Below, in pieces: positions 1 through 11,436 of a DNA stretch of 64,000 nucleotides. Below the pieces are notes generated by a model that was given only the letters and a program-made list of their open reading frames with translations, was not told where the DNA came from and searched no databases. The stretch comes from Ectobius pallidus (lineage: Eukaryota > Arthropoda > Insecta > Blattodea > Ectobiidae). The stretch is taken from contig CAXKWD010000007.1 in NCBI GenBank assembly GCA_964059195.1, forward strand, positions 21,959,023 through 22,023,022, written 5' to 3'. Position numbers and translations under genes: made by a program. Numbering within the stretch: position 1 is the stretch's first letter; each line of letters starts with the position of its first letter.

Positions 1-766
1 TCTTATACCCCTAATCTTTAATAAATATATATTTTACTATGAATCCATTATAATACACAATTTAATAATCTCGCATTCTTATAAATTTATAAATTAAAAC
101 TAATATCATTACAACAAATTTTTTAGGAAAGACTGATGATGGTGTAACAACAATACATCGAAATGCATCTCTATTAATTACACAAATAACGAGGATCAAG
201 CAAGGCACGGACTTCAAGACTGCTCAACTAACTCAAGTGGATACCATTTGATGTTGGTCATCATTATAAACAACATACACGCAACTATATTACGCAACAT
301 TAAATAACTGACATGCATATTGATATGCCAACTTACATAATTTTAAGGACAGATAGCGAATAACGCTACTACATCAAGATATTTAATCAACATTTTATCT
401 CATCCAGTGTCTGGAAAAACATATTCTTAAGTGTAAATTTTAATTTTAATTTTAACTTATCAATTTTATGTTTTTAAACAAGATACAAAACCAGTAATAT
501 ATTAACACTGAGCTCAATGTTTCTACACTGGGTATACTACATCTTTTAATACATATTTTTATATACATGACCATAAATAACTAATAATAAATACAAATTT
601 TTATCATTTAAGCGTGTATTCCTTCATTTTGCATTTTCTTGGTTTTCCTTGCTTTGCTTCTTCTGTTATTTATTCTCAAGTGGTATATAGGCGGAGATTT
701 ACATACTTCTAACAATCATATTTATGCCACTGGAAAATGAAATTAATTAATTATATTTCTCACTAG
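1..766. other. AT-rich upstream sequence, no gene seen
   Basis: No open frame, RNA gene or repeat was recognised here. The last dozen bases are a pyrimidine-rich splice acceptor ending in CTCACTAG at 766, matching the acceptor in front of the three other LRR genes. Beyond that acceptor I see no similarity to the conserved block of about 200 bp that precedes genes 2 to 4, so the duplicated unit appears to start at or very near the coding exon of gene 1. Confidence 0.5.
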
Positions 767-2221
767 GTGTCAGATCGCCATCAACCAAAGAAACTTTCTG
801 AGCTCGCCTTCAATTCCTTTACGAAATACATCGTAGGAGAAGTTCTACAATTGGTAGAATTGGTTCGTCCAATGTCAGTGACAAACGCTCTGCTGTTAAT
901 TGAGGAGTTGGAGGAGGATTGTCAAATATCGTCGGAAACACTTGCTGTTGTGTCGAGAAAATGCATAGAGCTTAAACGCCTCTTCCACGGCATGAGACTT
1001 CCAGCGTCTATTGCAAATGAATTGACAGGATACCTAATTAACATTTTAGACGACTTGTTCTCGTGTCCCCCGACTTTCAGATTTTGTACGGATGAAGCTA
1101 GTGAGGCAGAAAATATAATCCAGAAGTACTTTTTAAGTAGAGAACCTGTATTCAGGCCATTAACTGAAGTTCTCATTCATCGCGATGTTACAGAAATAAA
1201 TCTGGGCACATATAACTCGCTTGGTTCTCCATTTGACAAAACTAACTCCTGTGAATTCATTGTGCCTATGGTCCTAAGAGAAGCTCATAAGGTACCAGTT
1301 TTAAAGGCACTAAATCTAAGACAAAAGTATGAATTCCACGTTCAAATAGATAAGCTAGTTCTTCCGCCACAACTCGAAGAGCTGACGTTGTATTATGAAC
1401 CATCCATCGCTGGAGAAGGTTTAAGAAGTGTTGTCGAATCATGCCCAGAGCTGAAACATTTAAAGCTTACCGTCACATCTGAAGAAGGCATACATCATAT
1501 CCTTAAGTGTAAACATCTAGAAACACTGCATCTGATAGGAACCCCGGAGGGACATCTGGAGGAAGCCTGTGCTAAATTTATCGACGGCATTTCAACCGAT
1601 AAGACGAGCGATCGGTTGTGTACATCAAGTCTAAGGTCATTCGGATTAACACTGAAAGAGGAGAGCACTTTACGTCTACTTGTTAATAAGTTACCGATGC
1701 TAACCGAAATTGTTTTGTGTTTAATGCATGATTTCGACCTGTTTAGCTTAACACAACTTAAGAATCTTCGTTCTCTGCGTTTGGATATCTTGCATACAAC
1801 CTCAAATGAATACAAAAAGATTCTTCCTGATTTGGGTAAAAACCTTGTGTCCTTGGACTTACGACATTACTACACTTTGGACATAGAATGCATCGGTGAA
1901 ACATGCAGTAACCTGAAATATTTATGTCTTTCCTCTAAAAAGGAGATCAATTCAAAACCACCTTTGAAAATGTGTCCCAATTTCAAATCAGTTCAACGTC
2001 TAAAAGTAAATATGCCTCTTGATTTTGATTGGACGGAATTTATTATTGCGCAATGTGTAAACCTTAAGGTACTCGACGTAACTCTAAAATATCATATTCG
2101 TACTGTTATCGATATCGTCAATCGCACCCATGGTGGCAGCTTGGAGGAAATACGCTGGTTACCATTGGAAAAAAATGATGATTTAGTTGCTTCGAGAGTT
2201 GTTATGTATTTTAAAGAGTGA
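767..2221 (+). CDS. LRR protein paralog 1 (coding exon; start codon is GTG)
   Basis: This is a 484-codon open exon, the first of four tandem paralogs. The first 90 or so residues are helical-looking and include an LP-x(2)-I-x(2)-ELTGYL stretch near residues 78-90 that resembles a degenerate F-box core. From about residue 180 to 450 there are irregular leucine-rich repeats of the cysteine-containing type (for example CPELKHLKL and CKHLETLHL). No signal peptide or membrane segment is seen, so a cytoplasmic or nuclear protein is inferred. The function is unknown; a substrate-recognition role would be analogy only. The exon follows the acceptor at 766 directly. Its first codon is GTG where the other three copies have ATG, and the next in-frame ATG is at 872, which would remove 35 residues. 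An AATAAA signal overlaps the region just after the TGA stop. It may be real with an upstream coding exon, or a copy losing its start. Confidence 0.75.
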   Translation: MSDRHQPKKLSELAFNSFTKYIVGEVLQLVELVRPMSVTNALLLIEELEEDCQISSETLAVVSRKCIELKRLFHGMRLPASIANELTGYLINILDDLFSCPPTFRFCTDEASEAENIIQKYFLSREPVFRPLTEVLIHRDVTEINLGTYNSLGSPFDKTNSCEFIVPMVLREAHKVPVLKALNLRQKYEFHVQIDKLVLPPQLEELTLYYEPSIAGEGLRSVVESCPELKHLKLTVTSEEGIHHILKCKHLETLHLIGTPEGHLEEACAKFIDGISTDKTSDRLCTSSLRSFGLTLKEESTLRLLVNKLPMLTEIVLCLMHDFDLFSLTQLKNLRSLRLDILHTTSNEYKKILPDLGKNLVSLDLRHYYTLDIECIGETCSNLKYLCLSSKKEINSKPPLKMCPNFKSVQRLKVNMPLDFDWTEFIIAQCVNLKVLDVTLKYHIRTVIDIVNRTHGGSLEEIRWLPLEKNDDLVASRVVMYFKE

Positions 2222-2480
2222 AATAAATTTAAAATTAAGTAATTCTCTGAATTACTCTGAAACTCGCCCATTGGATGAAACTGATTATTTATTTGCTTCG
2301 AGAGTTGTTATGTATTTTAAAGAGTGAAATAAATTTAAAATTAAGTAATTCTCTGAATTACTCTGAAACTCGCCCATTGGATGAAACTGATTATTTATTT
2401 GCTTCGAGAGTTGTTATGTATTTTAAAGAGTGAAATAAATTTAAAATCAAGTAATTCTCTGAATTACTCTGAAACTCGCC
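2189..2480 (+). repeat. 106-bp tandem triplication of the 3' end of LRR gene 1
   Basis: GCTTCGAGAGTTGTTATG starts at 2189, 2295 and 2401, a period of 106 bp. Each unit carries the last coding bases, the stop codon and the AATAAA signal of the gene. The first unit is the true gene end; the other two lie downstream and still encode a DETDY-like C-terminal stretch that resembles genes 3 and 4 more closely than gene 1 itself. Confidence 0.92.
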
Positions 2481-2603
2481 TATTATTTCTGCCTTTATTA
2501 TAGTTGTGAGTAAGACATGCACAAAGTAAAAGAGACCATTGCAAATCAAGATTAGCATGAACAAATAGAAAGAAACCAAGTAAGTTATATTGAGTATTAT
2601 TAC

Positions 2604-3248
2604 TAGAGACCGGATTTTAAAGGGAATTCCTTTTTTTTATATTTCGTCACAAAACGTGATAAAATTGAACAGGATATTACTGAGTAAGTTTCAACTGCAA
2701 ATGACCTGGTTTTAACTTCCCTTTTTTCCCTTTTTTAGGCTCATCTCCCTTTTTTAGGAACTTTCCCTTTCCAGTACCTTTTTTGCTAATTTATTTTGAA
2801 AAATTCGTAAATTACCCAGTATTTAGTAATATGAAAAAACATTAAGAATTGTTTTCACTGATTCACCATTGATAAAATAATTCCTCCCAACAGAATAGAG
2901 CGTTACAGGGAAATCACAGGCTTGCCATTGCCTAAGTTTCCCATTATAACAAAGTGGGGAACATGGACTTCGTGTGCTATTTTCCTCTGAGAGAATTTCA
3001 ACAAGATCAAAAAATTTATTTAGTCATTAGATGTTACAGAATCAGCAGCTGTAGAGCAAGCAGAGTCTTTACATAAAACAAACATGTATCTCTCTGTTGA
3101 TCTTTTAAACTCTCTTACTTTTATATCTCTTTTTTCGCACCTTTTTTTGGCAATAATTTTACCTTTTTCCCCACCTTTTTTTGGCAATAATTTTCCCTTT
3201 TTTCGTCCTTTTTTGGGTGAAAATTTTCCCTTTAAAATCCGGTCTCTA
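2604..3248. mobile_element. hAT-like MITE, 645 bp
   Basis: Perfect terminal inverted repeats begin TAGAGACCGGATTTTAAAGG. The element is flanked by the 8-bp duplication ATTATTAC (2596-2603 and 3249-3256), and the other units show the uninterrupted site. An 8-bp duplication and TAGAG-type ends fit the hAT superfamily. Both subterminal zones are crowded with a CCCTTTTTT motif and a repeated GGCAATAATTTT segment on the right. No transposase frame is present, so it is nonautonomous. Confidence 0.9.
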
Positions 3249-3984
3249 ATTATTACTGTAAACTATGTGTTCAGTTTAAATTTTTGTAAATTTAAAAATT
3301 AGATGTGAAAATTAATTGACGAATTGTATTATTTATTGTTACGCCTACGTTTATGAAAATAACCAAGCAAAGAATTTTATTTTATTATTTTAAATTAATT
3401 ATCAAATTATTAATTTATTAATTAAATTAATATTTGGAAATATTCTAATAACTTTGATGCTGTATAGCGCTACACTTTGTCCTACTATAGGCTACTGTGT
3501 GGGAATGAATGTTCGTTGAGACGCAGCCATTAGTACATTTAAAGTAAATGGGAAGAGGGAAGGAGGGGTAGGAGGCGAAGGAGTTTTTTTGAGAAATCCT
3601 CACATTCTGTCTGCCTCGGCATTAATAGAAGAAGTTTATTTCTTAAATTACGATATCGTCATATATATTTCCCACAAAGGAGGTAATCTGGCCTATAATT
3701 ATGTCTGACCACAAGGGGTCAGAATACAATACACATATTATAGTAATACCACAGTATAAGTATTAATACGTATACCACAGTATAAGTATTAATACGTATA
3801 CTGTGGTATACCATGAGTGTTGATAGTTTTATTTGTAATATAATTTCGCTTTTGAACGCTTTGAATAAGGTTTCGGTCTAGAAATAATTATCTGGTGTGA
3901 TCAAACATGAATACAAAAGCTAAATTGAGCAAACAAGGTAAAACTCGGCACAAGTGATATTCAGCAAAGAAGAAAATACTTTTT

Positions 3985-4155
3985 TTTTTGTGCCCTCCCT
4001 TACCCCCGGAGTGCCAAGCAATGAAGCTTATCACCTCCGGTCAAACCAAATTTTGGTAACCATTTGTTTGATGTGTTTACCTAATAGTGCCCTTATATAC
4101 ATCCTGATGGGATGTGTGGTGAAATTGACATGTTTGGGCTGTGTACTTATTTTGA
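3985..4155 (-). mobile_element. 5'-truncated retroelement fragment with poly(A), minus strand
   Basis: This stretch of about 165 bp is absent from the equivalent place in units 2 to 4. It begins with a run of T (poly(A) on the minus strand). Its reverse complement matches 10550-10705, where a longer copy lies on the + strand. A 5'-truncated LINE or SINE end is inferred; the family is not identified. Confidence 0.6.
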
Positions 4156-5798
4156 TTTTTTTCTTTCAAAGCAATGAATATAATACACTTGTCAAAACAA
4201 TTAGAGGGACATTATAATTTCCAGAAAACATTCGCCGGTTACAGAGAACGTTGTACGCGGATTGTTCATGGCTTTGTTTACGTAAATCATTATCCAAATT
4301 ACATTCCTATGTGACCATGGGTGGGGGAGAACGAAACACAGCAGGAATTGGGCAAAGTCATAGTGACTGCTACAGGATAATGCTGTGGCCACAAGGGATA
4401 TTCTACTAGGGCTCGATTTCATAAAAACGGGTTGGCCTAGCTGCCTAGCAACACTCCAGGTTGGAACCTGATCGAACACGTGTGTGCTGGATAGAAGAAT
4501 TCGCAAATCACGAAAGAGCCCTCCAGATCCCACGAGGAATAGGACATTTCTCAATGGGATATCAGAAGTCTAATCAGAAGCATGGCTTGAAGTTGTGCGG
4601 GATATATTAGTGGCAAACGGTGGTCATACAAGGGCTAAATTAGTGTTTTATCAAGAAAAAAATATATAATTGAAGTAATTTTATAGTTTGGATTAGCAAC
4701 ATGTCACACTTTCATTTGTAAATTGAATAAGTTACTATGGCAAGTAAAAGACGTTTACGTTAGTTCACAATAACTGACAATCTATAGTTCTATGACCTAT
4801 CCTACTGTACAGACACATCCTCCTCATATGGCCTCGAAGTTAAAAGGAGTATAGACACAGCTGAATTAAAAAAAAATAATGATGGCGAACTATCATGTAT
4901 TTGTGTTTTTCCTTAAAACTGTAATGAAATAAAATGTGTTCAGATTAGCGTCCTTCTAATTGTTTTGACTAGTAAAAATTGAACCTAACATGCTTATCCG
5001 TATAGAGCTATTCATGCGTATGAAGTTCAATGCATTATATTATTTTAAACCTTTTTGTTTCGGGAGATGTGAAATCAGCTGTAGCTTCATTAACATTCAA
5101 AATGTTTTCTTTATTAAATCTAGCCCTGTTTGTGGCATAATGATAGAATGTTATTCGTGGGGTCAAATACACCGACCAGATCTCGGGCTTTGCGGATTTT
5201 AACATGATTTAGTTTGTTTTATATTTTACTTAATTTTAGGTATTTTGTTATTTCGTTTTCCTAGAATACTCCCTCTATACATTTGATAATAAATTGTCAC
5301 TGACGTCGAAGATTCAAGTTAATCAATGCCGTCTTTATAACAACGCAACAACAATATGTCTCCATGATAACATCAGACATATCTCACAAAATCACATTCT
5401 GAGGAGTAATATTAGTGACAGGAAAAGCGGTAAGCATAACATCTTATTGGAAATTGGAAATAATGACGTTATTTTTAACATCAATATACCATTAACTTCT
5501 TCTAAAAGTTACAATAAGTGGAAGTGGTTGACCGTTTGCTATTGTGCGAAGCTCAAAACTCAGCCCACAGAGATCTGAAATTTTTAACATGGGTGGGCAG
5601 AAGGTGGCCTGAATACATTTCAAAGCTTGATTTTTAATTTTAGATTTCGTTCGCGAGTTATGAACGAAAAACTGGCGGAAAACGTGATTTTTAACAACAG
5701 GACGCATCAAATTGTCGAGCGCTACAACATGGTTTATTAATTTGTTTTTATGTTCTCTGTAACGAAATAATTGTTCGTGTGTGTATGTATGCCATATC

Positions 5799-5854
5799 CA
5801 CTGCCTTCTAGACTGTATTACTAGTGTATACAATAAATTCTCGAGACGGCGGTG
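5799..5854. mobile_element. Micro-MITE copy 1, 56 bp, with 8-bp TSD
   Basis: A 56-bp insertion starts CACTGCCTTCT and ends AGACGGCGGTG, giving imperfect 11-bp inverted termini. It is flanked by an exact 8-bp duplication GCCATATC (5791-5798 and 5855-5862). The equivalent places near 28035 and 47915 lack it. The 8-bp duplication suggests hAT-type mobilisation. A second copy sits in the copia 5' LTR at 20675-20741. Confidence 0.88.
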
Positions 5855-6023
5855 GCCATATCATATGCAAATCATCGACACGGTTATATTTGAAATTATT
5901 TTTAACATAGGTGAACGGAAGAGGGAGCATGTACATAGGCCTCAATGGGAAATCATAGATCGATTTCAATGAGAATAGAAATGTGGGTTTTTTCCTTTCT
6001 CTTGAAGCCAGAGAACTTGGATC

Positions 6024-6360
6024 TTCCGAGCGAGGTAGCCGAGATGGGACGCCTTGGACTCGCATTCCGGAGGTCCCAGGTTGAAATTAGGCCAATTAGC
6101 CATATTTTTTTCATGGTTTCCCCAGTCGTAAAGGCAAATGCCGAATTGGATGATTGCTTGCCATGACACGTCTTCACTATTTCATCCTATACAAATTCAT
6201 TTAAATGAATATTATTTGAAATCTACAGACATAAAATACACCAACAATAGAAGTAGTTGATAATCAATAGTTGCATGGCCTACTGTATAGACACAGATCC
6301 TCAACTCCTGATATGGCCCCGTTGCTTAAAAGAGTATAAATACAGCTGAATTAAAAATAA
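6024..6360 (+). mobile_element. tRNA-derived SINE, family A (unit 1, first copy)
   Basis: The head is tRNA-like, with a box-A-like GTAGCCGAGATGG and a degraded box B at GGTCCCAGGTTGAAAT. The body contains the shared phrase CCAGTCGTAAAGGCAAATGC and ends near the CTACTGTATAGACACAGATC block. Copies lie in the same relative place in unit 2 (28195) and unit 3 (48075), so they were spread by the segmental duplication. The 3' limit is approximate. Confidence 0.65.
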
Positions 6361-7082
6361 TGAGAAAAGAAAGAATCGGATGTGAAGCTTTTTCCCGCGG
6401 GCGTCGCACTGCAGTTGTGAAAGACATCTCTAAGCCAGATATTATACGAGTACTAACATTTTAAATTAGTTATTACTTATTATGAATAATCTACTTGTTA
6501 AGGTAGGCCTACGGTTCATGAATATAAGGTTTGTTTTAATAGTTATCATTTAGTACCTGTAACAATAACATTATAGTTAAAAATAAAATACGTACTTTAG
6601 GCAATTTATGTATAAAACAAAATCTTTCTTAATAATATATTGTTTTAATTATTCTGCTGTTACATAGACGATTTAAAACGCATGTAGCGTTGAATGAATG
6701 TGAATTAATAAACGCGGGCGAAGCTGCGGGTACCTGCTAGTCTATATACGAGGGTCGTCTAGAATTGGCATAACTAAATAATAACATTAATAATCAACAG
6801 AAAACTTTATTTACAAATAATTTCTGCCAAGAAGACAAGGAATAAACGCAGAGGCAACTTTTCAACGACTACGACGCGCTATCCAAAACAAGAGACATGG
6901 AAAGTTGTTTGGAAAGGTGTTTTTTATTCACGACAACGCTCGGCCTCGTTCAGCTGCTCAAACATAGGCACAACTTCAACCTTTTAAGTGGGACATTTTT
7001 GAACATCCTCCTCATAGCCCTGGCCTGGCACTCGCCGATTTTCACTTGTTTCCGAAACTAAAGGGCTTTTTGGGTGGAAAAC

Positions 7083-9148
7083 GCATATTTTTGGAAACAA
7101 GCGAGAAGCAGCTCGGTTACAAGAACTATCTGCGGAAGGAATGGATCTCTGACCAGACGTGGGACAAGATTTTTTTTTTTTTTTTTAAAAAGGGGCCTCC
7201 AAGTGGAGGTTTCATTACCTATACTAATTTTGATATGCTTATTTTCCGAGAGAGGGTAGAGGGACAGGTGGTAAGCCCATCGCCTCGCAACCCCCCTCTG
7301 GAAACTAAGTAATTCTTGGACGTGAAAGGGCCGAGAAATTTAGTCCGGAGGCTCTAATTTAGGCTTGGAGTTCTTTTACGTGCCGTAAATCTACGACACG
7401 GGACCCCCAGCTTAAAGTCCCTCCCGGAGGACTCCGTGCCCAGGATTTTTACGCCCTGAAAAATCCATCGACCACGGCCGGGTTTGATCCCGCGCCCTGC
7501 TGATCTAGAGGCGGGCACGCTACCTCTAGACCACCGCGGCCGACATACTACAGGAAGGAGATAAAGGCCAAGCTAAACATCAGTAAAACTAGGCAACAAA
7601 AGGCTCAAGCACAAGCGGAATATTCAATAGCAGACAGGGAAGTAAAGAAAAGTGTGCGGAAGGATTATAGGATGTGGATTGATGAACAGGCAGGGAAAAC
7701 AGAAAAAGCAGCTGAGAGGGGGGATATAAAGGAGCTCTATGGCACCACAAAAATGCTCTCAAAGAAAGGTTTCAATAAAACCAGGCCTGTGAAGAGCAAG
7801 ACAGGCGAGATCCTTACTATGTGTGATCACCAGTTGAATAGATGGAGGGAACACTTTACGGAGATTTTTAATAGAGATGGGGGACTGGAAAATGAACAGC
7901 AAGGAGAAGATAATTCTTAAGAAGAAGAAGAAACAGAAGAAATAGAAGGGGACCCAGGTATCAATCTTGATCCTCCAACGCAGGAAGAGATCTGGAAAGC
8001 ATTGAAACAGATGAAAACTGGGAAGGCACCAAGAATGTGGAGTGGCGAACTACCCTCTACCTCGCATTCGTGGACTTTGAGAAAGCATTTGATTCTGTAA
8101 ACCAAAAGATCATGTGGAAGACTCTAGAGGAATACAGAATACCATCAAAGATTATTAAGATCATGAAAGAGATGTATGATGGGTATGAATGTCAGGTTCT
8201 TCATGAAGGAAAATTAACAGAAAAAATAGATGTTAAGTCTGGAGAGTTCTTTCTCCCCCTTTGTTCTTATTGGTCCTGGATAATGTGATGAGAAGGGCAA
8301 TGGGAGGGCGGAAGAGAGGTGTGCAATGGGGGATGAGAGACAGACTTGAAGATCTCGACTTTGCCGATGACATTTGCCTTATGGCACAGCGGTATCGGGA
8401 CATAAAAGATAAACTTGATAGTTGCAAAAGGAAGCGGAACATGCAGGTCTCAGGATCAACATAAACAAGACCAAAGAGATGAGGATAAACTCTGATGTCA
8501 TAAACAGCTTGACAGTAAATGGAAAGGAAATAGAGAAAGTTGAGTCCTTCTCATACCTTGGAAGCACAGTTACAATTAATGGAGGAGCAGAAGAAGATGT
8601 TTGAAGCCATATCAGAAAGGCAAATGGTGCGTTTGTCCAGCTCTATCATGTGTGGAGAAATAGTAACATCTCCAGGAAGACTAAGCTCCGCCTCTTCAAC
8701 AGTAATGTAAAGTCAGTCCTCCTATATGGCTGCGAAACATGGAAAGTTACGAAACAGATCAGCAAACAGCTGCAGGTATTCGTAAACAGATGTCTGCGTC
8801 GTATAATAAAGGTATGGTGGCCAGATACAATCTCAAATGAGGATCTCTGGACTAGGACCAACCAACAGCCTATTGACATTCAGATTAAGGAGAGGAAATG
8901 GCGCTGGATTGGACATACGCTAAGAAAACCAGACGGAGCTGTAGAGAGGGCGGCGCTGGATTGGAACCCCCAAGGTGCCAGGAAGATAGGTCGACCCAGG
9001 AAGACCTGGAAGAGGACAATCGAGAAAGAAATCGCCGAGGTGGATAAAACATGGGGTGAAGTAAAGAGAATGGCCAGGAACCGTAATGTGTGGAGAAATT
9101 TCGCCAAGGCCCTATGCTCCAGAGGGAGCAACAGGAAATAAGCCAAAA
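7083..9148 (+). mobile_element. RTE-like non-LTR retrotransposon fragment (broken RT)
   Basis: The frames, split by shifts and stops, include KEWISDQTWDKI near 7.13 kb, a linker near 7.65-7.92 kb, reverse transcriptase motif A (FVDFEKAFDSVNQKI) near 8.06 kb, motif C (DLDFADDICLMAQ) near 8.35 kb, and a long C-terminal frame at 8650-9141 with LLYGCETWKVT and RKWRWIGHTLRKP. The order and wording fit RTE-type LINEs. No endonuclease is present, so the copy is 5'-truncated, and its coding region is interrupted by a SINE. It lies inside a mariner relic. Confidence 0.8.
7172..7545 (-). mobile_element. tRNA-derived SINE, family B, minus strand
   Basis: Read on the minus strand, it begins near 7543 with a tRNA-like head (box A TGGTCTAGAGGTAGCGTG, box-B-like GGGATCAAACCCGG) and ends in about 16 A residues at 7172. 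It interrupts the RTE-like frame between WISDQTWDKI and the YYRKEIKAKL segment, which pins it as an insertion. No clear duplication was identified. Confidence 0.75.
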
Positions 9149-10217
9149 CCAATGAACACCTCAAAGCGGCAGTGACATCCTGGCTCAGGTCTTTGGCGAT
9201 AGGAGAGTATAACATGGGCATTGAATAACTGGTACCACGTTACAACAAATACCTTGACAGCAATGGCAATTACGTTGAGAAATAGAGGAAGGTAATGTAT
9301 ATTTGTAAATAAAGTTTTGTCTTGATATATTTCGTTATTATTTAGTCATGCCAAATCGTTCTTTACTTTCTGGACGAGCCTCTTAATAAGATGAAGTTTT
9401 TCTGTGTTTGTTCGAAACATAAATATACGTGCAAATATGTTCTGAATATATATCCTTTATAATTATTTGTTTATTTACGTACAAAGTCACAACGGCTTAC
9501 TCATTTTAAAATTGATTTATGTGAAATAGAAAATACATTTTCTATGTATAAGATTCTCACTGAGAGAGATTTATCTGTAGAGATTTATATAAATATATTG
9601 TAAAGTTTAGTATAAAAACTGAAAGGAATGTACATTCTCGAATGCGTGGTGCATTACTGGTAAAATCATTCCAGAAGCGGCATGAAAAACGTGGTCCACA
9701 CGCCCAGGGGAAAAACACGGAACACTGGTTTATAATTCATTAGGGCCCAGTTTCATCGACAGGGGTTAGGAATTAATCTTAGGTTACACGTGCTAAAGTC
9801 TCGATTTGACGAAAATTTTGTTTCTTCGTTAAGAGTGTGTTCTAACACAGAGTTATGCCTGGGGTTGAGTTAAGTCCTACATTTCCTTGGGTTAATAGCC
9901 TAACTCGGGGCAAAATAAAACTGGCTCCTGTAAACCAAGCATATGATGTGGAATTACTGTTTTTCCCTATCGTCCCGGAAAGAAATTATGAGTTTAATAA
10001 TAAGTTAAGAACTTTATAGATACGATCAATAGTAATAAACTAAACAATTACAGACCGGTAGGCTGTTATTTTCACCGGATTCCAGGAGTTCCTTTTCCAG
10101 ACAAGTCATGTAACTGCTCCGGTAATTGGGCGCCCGTATAGTCCGCAATGAATTTAGGCATATACGGACACATTTTTTCTTTCGTGAATCCTGCCTAATT
10201 CGATTCTGATGCTGTTG

Positions 10218-10710
10218 TATGTTCTGGACTCAGAAACACACCTTCCCTGCGCTCAAAAATTTCGCCAAGACAGCGCTACTCCAAAAAGAACAGTACCATA
10301 TAATGAATAATCTAACACATGATATATGGCCTTTGGCTGGGCTATGCCCACTATCCCAGTCCGAGCGAGGTTTTCGAGGGGGTTCCCTTGCTCATAGGCA
10401 AATGCCGGACTGGCTAGTAATCCCCTCACACAGATACATGCACTGCTACATACGTTAGATAGCATCCCTACACGATACTAAACAAACAAAACTATCGACA
10501 AGCAATCGACTTCATGGCAAGAAAGTCTAACCCGCGCCAATACCCAACGACACAAGTACACAGCCTAAACATGTCAATTTCACCACACATCCCATCAGGA
10601 TGTACATAAGGGCACTATTAGGTAAACACATCAAACAATTGGTTACCAAAATTTGGTTTGACCGGAGGTCATTGCTTGGCACTCCAGGGGTAAGGGAGGG
10701 AAATATATAT
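10218..10710 (+). mobile_element. Unclassified retroelement-like insertion
   Basis: About 490 bp separate GCTGTTGTAT from the CTCCTATTTC sequence that directly follows it in unit 2 (31210-31220). The last 155 bp match, inverted, the poly(A)-tailed fragment at 3985-4155, so the 3' end is on the right. No coding frame was recognised. The longest open frames here look like chance. Confidence 0.55.
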
Positions 10711-11436
10711 TATCTCCTATTTCATCAATATTCTCAGAAAGCATGCCTGGATGTCTTCTTGGGTAGCCTATTTATTCAACACAGAATATATTTCCTTAAA
10801 GTTAAGTGACAATGTTAAGTGACAAGTGTTAAGTGACAAGTTCCTTAATGACAAGTGTACATACAGTGCTTCTGTCGAGATCGGAATACCGGGATATGTT
10901 ATGAACTTTCTAGGCACTTTACCACGATCACCTTTTCTGAAATACGTATGTTCCAAAGGACTTGTTAGATAATTTCTTAGTGAGGAGAATATTTATGAAA
11001 CAGGAAATAATCATCAGAACAAAATTAGGAACACAGAAGAAGAATGTGTGTAGGCTAAATGCACATTTTCTAAGAAGGTATCACGACAACACTTCTAGCT
11101 CCTGTTATATACAATAATATAAAATTTTTGTAGGTAATGACTTACTGTACTATTTTGCGTAATTAAACAAGCCTATCCATATGCACTGCCGACTACATGA
11201 AAGTCAATATCTTCAGACTGCAGTATTTAAAATGTTATTAATAAGTAGGCCTGCAAATATTCTGTTCTATTAATTGTCACACTAATTTGATTTCCTCCTG
11301 TAATAGCGTATGTGTTCACGAGTAGCTTCCTGATTGAGATTTTTAATTTCCTGAATCATTTTTAATAATTATATATCATACGCATATTTATTTTCAATCA
11401 GTTTCATCTCTGTTACTCCTGCTAGAAGAGAATTCA

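Larger units (their letters stand above)
6749..9386 (+). mobile_element. Relic mariner (unit 1 copy), enlarged by nested insertions
   Basis: The left end CGAGGGTCGTCTAGAA follows TA; the right end, read in reverse, is AGGCTCGTCCAGAA. Between them lie mariner transposase remnants: FIHDNARP (second catalytic aspartate region) near 6.93 kb and DFHLFPKLKGFLGG near 7.04 kb, then CLKAAVTSWLRS-like sequence after 9.15 kb. Most of the N-terminal half is missing. The equivalent copies in units 2 and 3 are about 560 bp; this one is larger because an RTE-like LINE fragment was inserted after the GFLGGK segment. Confidence 0.85.

Noticed and set aside
767..769. GTG accepted as a normal alternative start for LRR gene 1
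   Set aside because: GTG starts are bacterial usage. In a eukaryote the change from ATG needs another explanation, so it is reported as an anomaly.
922..1815. Minus-strand open frames inside the LRR genes, including a 106-residue frame found in three of the four copies (1495-1815, 14353-14673, 54402-54722)
   Set aside because: They are antisense shadows of a conserved coding region; their conservation follows from the sense strand.
6714..6746. Separate full element ending at CGCGGGCGAAGCTGCGGG in each unit
   Set aside because: The end is a familiar insect repeat terminus and recurs at 29763 and 48763, but I could not place the other end, so no element limits are given.
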